Position numbers and translations under genes: made by a program. A stretch of 5,721 nucleotides of DNA from an uncultured Flavobacteriales bacterium (GTDB lineage: Bacteria > Bacteroidota > Bacteroidia > Flavobacteriales > Vicingaceae). The stretch lies in NCBI GenBank assembly GCA_946886085.1, contig CAMPHX010000106.1, positions 1-5,721 on the forward strand, written 5' to 3'. Below the pieces are notes generated by a model. That model saw only the letters and a list, made by a program, of their open reading frames with translations. It had not been told where the DNA came from and did not search any database. Below, one piece after another: positions 4,477-5,721 of this stretch (the stretch's first letter is position 1; each line of letters starts with the position of its first letter).

Positions 4477-5721
4477 TTAAGGAAAAGTAATTCCTCGATA
4501 GTTACTTATAGCAACAGGTTTTAGATTAGCACCATAAGAAGCATTAATCACTTCCATATATTCATTAGCTATCATTGCATAACCTCTCGTATTTGGATGG
4601 ATACCATCAACAGAATAAAAACCACCTTTAATAAATTCTGTGGTAAAGTTAATTCCGTCAAAACTGAATTCGTTTCCGGTATTAACCATTTTCATAAATT
4701 GATACATATCTAGTACTGCGTAAGCTCTTGCTTGTGCAGAAGCTCTAATTTCAGCATTAATAGCATTAATATAGTTCTTTACAATAAGCACTTCATCTTT
4801 ATCTAGTACTTGTTGGTGAGGCAATGGGTCTTGCATGGTTAAGCCTTTTCCTTCTTTAATTAGTGAGGAAGAAGAAAGCAATAATAAGTCTTCTTTTACT
4901 GCTTTTCTAATAATGTTAGTATCAGCTCCTTCTTTAATCCAAATATCTTTACCTAATACATCTAAAGTAACTGTATTGAAAAATGGTGCTTCAGTAATGT
5001 CATGTACCGTAGCACAAACTCCACCACTGGCTGTTAATTTTAAGGTATCTAACAACGCATCATATTTTGTTCTAAAACTACCAACAGGTGTAAGGATAGA
5101 AGAACCACTAACATCATCACCACCGGCATTTGCCCATCCCATAACATCATGAATACCTAACCAACAGGTAAAAAATGTAGCTTTACTGCTTTTAACATGT
5201 TCAATATAATCAACAGGATTACTAATGCTTCCAAAATTTAAAAACCTACCATAAGGACTAATAGGTTCTCCTGCAACGCAATTCCAAGCTAATTGACCAG
5301 AAGGTGTACCTCCACCAAATAAAATATAGTTAGTAATAGCATCAGTACTATTAAAAGAAATAACATTTCTAACATTTAAACCACCTATGGCTAAATTATT
5401 ATAAGCTGTAGTTTGGTTCGTCCAAGTAAGAAAAGAAGGATCAAAATTAATAGCTAATGGATGATTATCATTTTCTTGACAATCATAAGCTTTTATTACT
5501 TCAATTTTTTCATTAAGAAATGCTAAGTGCATGTAACCTGAACCAGCTCCAGTAACTAACGGTTGTTTAAATGAAACGCCCATTTGAGCAGCAATAATAG
5601 CAGGATAAGAGTTCTCTTGTTGTTGAAATTCGTTATGCAAACCTCCATCTTGAAAGCCTTGAGTAAATGAGCTTCCTATAGAGATATAGTTAGAAAAATC
5701 AGCACTTCCTGAATTCGGTGC
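4477..5721 (-). CDS. SGNH/GDSL hydrolase family protein, 5' end cut by window
   Basis: This is a serine ester hydrolase-type protein of the SGNH superfamily, probably an envelope or lipoprotein lipase/esterase-like enzyme; the substrate is unknown. The reading frame stays open to the right edge, giving 414 visible codons with the N-terminus missing. A TTG at 5638-5640 could be mistaken for the start, but the 27 codons before it encode the family's block I, YISIGSSFTQGFQDGG, with the likely nucleophile Ser18 (5668-5670). Later blocks, counted from the window edge, are AIGGLNV at 111-117 (block II Gly), LGIHDVMGWA at 188-197 (block III) and VDGIHPNTRGYA at 371-382 (block V, catalytic Asp372 and His375). 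ATVHDITEAPFFNTV and the C-terminal YRGITFP match the large Bacteroidota GDSL subgroup. Block I has Ser and block III has His where GDS and GxND have Asp and Asn, so the oxyanion hole is atypical. The missing N-terminus would normally carry a secretion or lipoprotein signal. In related genomes such genes often sit beside an OmpP1/FadL-type porin, which could lie off the right edge. Confidence 0.88.
   Translation of the reverse strand, partial: APNSGSADFSNYISIGSSFTQGFQDGGLHNEFQQQENSYPAIIAAQMGVSFKQPLVTGAGSGYMHLAFLNEKIEVIKAYDCQENDNHPLAINFDPSFLTWTNQTTAYNNLAIGGLNVRNVISFNSTDAITNYILFGGGTPSGQLAWNCVAGEPISPYGRFLNFGSISNPVDYIEHVKSSKATFFTCWLGIHDVMGWANAGGDDVSGSSILTPVGSFRTKYDALLDTLKLTASGGVCATVHDITEAPFFNTVTLDVLGKDIWIKEGADTNIIRKAVKEDLLLLSSSSLIKEGKGLTMQDPLPHQQVLDKDEVLIVKNYINAINAEIRASAQARAYAVLDMYQFMKMVNTGNEFSFDGINFTTEFIKGGFYSVDGIHPNTRGYAMIANEYMEVINASYGANLKPVAISNYRGITFP

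Noticed and set aside
4835..5152. Plus-strand open frame of 105 codons inside the hydrolase gene
   Set aside because: It is antisense to conserved SGNH sequence, including block III and the ATVHDITEAPFF region. It has no leader or promoter.

Overview
The window looks like chromosomal DNA from a member of the Bacteroidota, probably a Flavobacteriia-like lineage. The base composition is AT-rich and the gene leaders are A-rich, mostly without Shine-Dalgarno sequences. One gene has a TAnnTTTG promoter element, and the HtpG and SGNH-hydrolase sequences are of the Bacteroidota type. The phylum assignment is from recognition, not from a search. No tRNA, rRNA, CRISPR array, insertion sequence or phage gene is visible.

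Layout. Positions 1-515 are non-coding. They hold a perfect 16-bp palindrome (57-72), a nested inverted-repeat element (142-387, with a second palindromic repeat at 211-329 inside it), and a candidate htpG control region with a sigma54-like -24/-12 match at 463-478. A complete htpG (516-2408, Hsp90-type chaperone) follows. One base after its stop codon comes a second palindromic repeat (2410-2507), which probably shapes the end of the htpG transcript. A Bacteroidota-type promoter (2541-2569) then precedes a three-gene same-strand cluster: lemA (2597-3187), a short cytoplasmic TPM-domain protein (3259-3702), and a secreted, membrane-anchored TPM-domain protein with a glycine-rich tail (3699-4475). 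The last two overlap by four bases; the first two are separated by a small hairpin repeat. The right end (4477-5721) is a minus-strand SGNH/GDSL-type hydrolase. It converges on the cluster with one base between the stop codons, and its 5' end lies beyond the window.

How the genes relate. htpG is a stand-alone stress and folding gene. The LemA/TPM/TPM cluster looks like one envelope-associated operon whose biochemical role is not established. The two TPM domains are predicted to sit on opposite sides of the inner membrane, with LemA as the membrane-anchored partner. The SGNH hydrolase is a separate transcription unit. It retains the catalytic Ser and the Asp-x-x-His triad residues but has unusual residues at two consensus positions.

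No clearly new biological system is visible. The most interesting items are the nested and related palindromic repeats, the LemA/TPM pair architecture, the substituted SGNH blocks and the possible sigma54 control of htpG.
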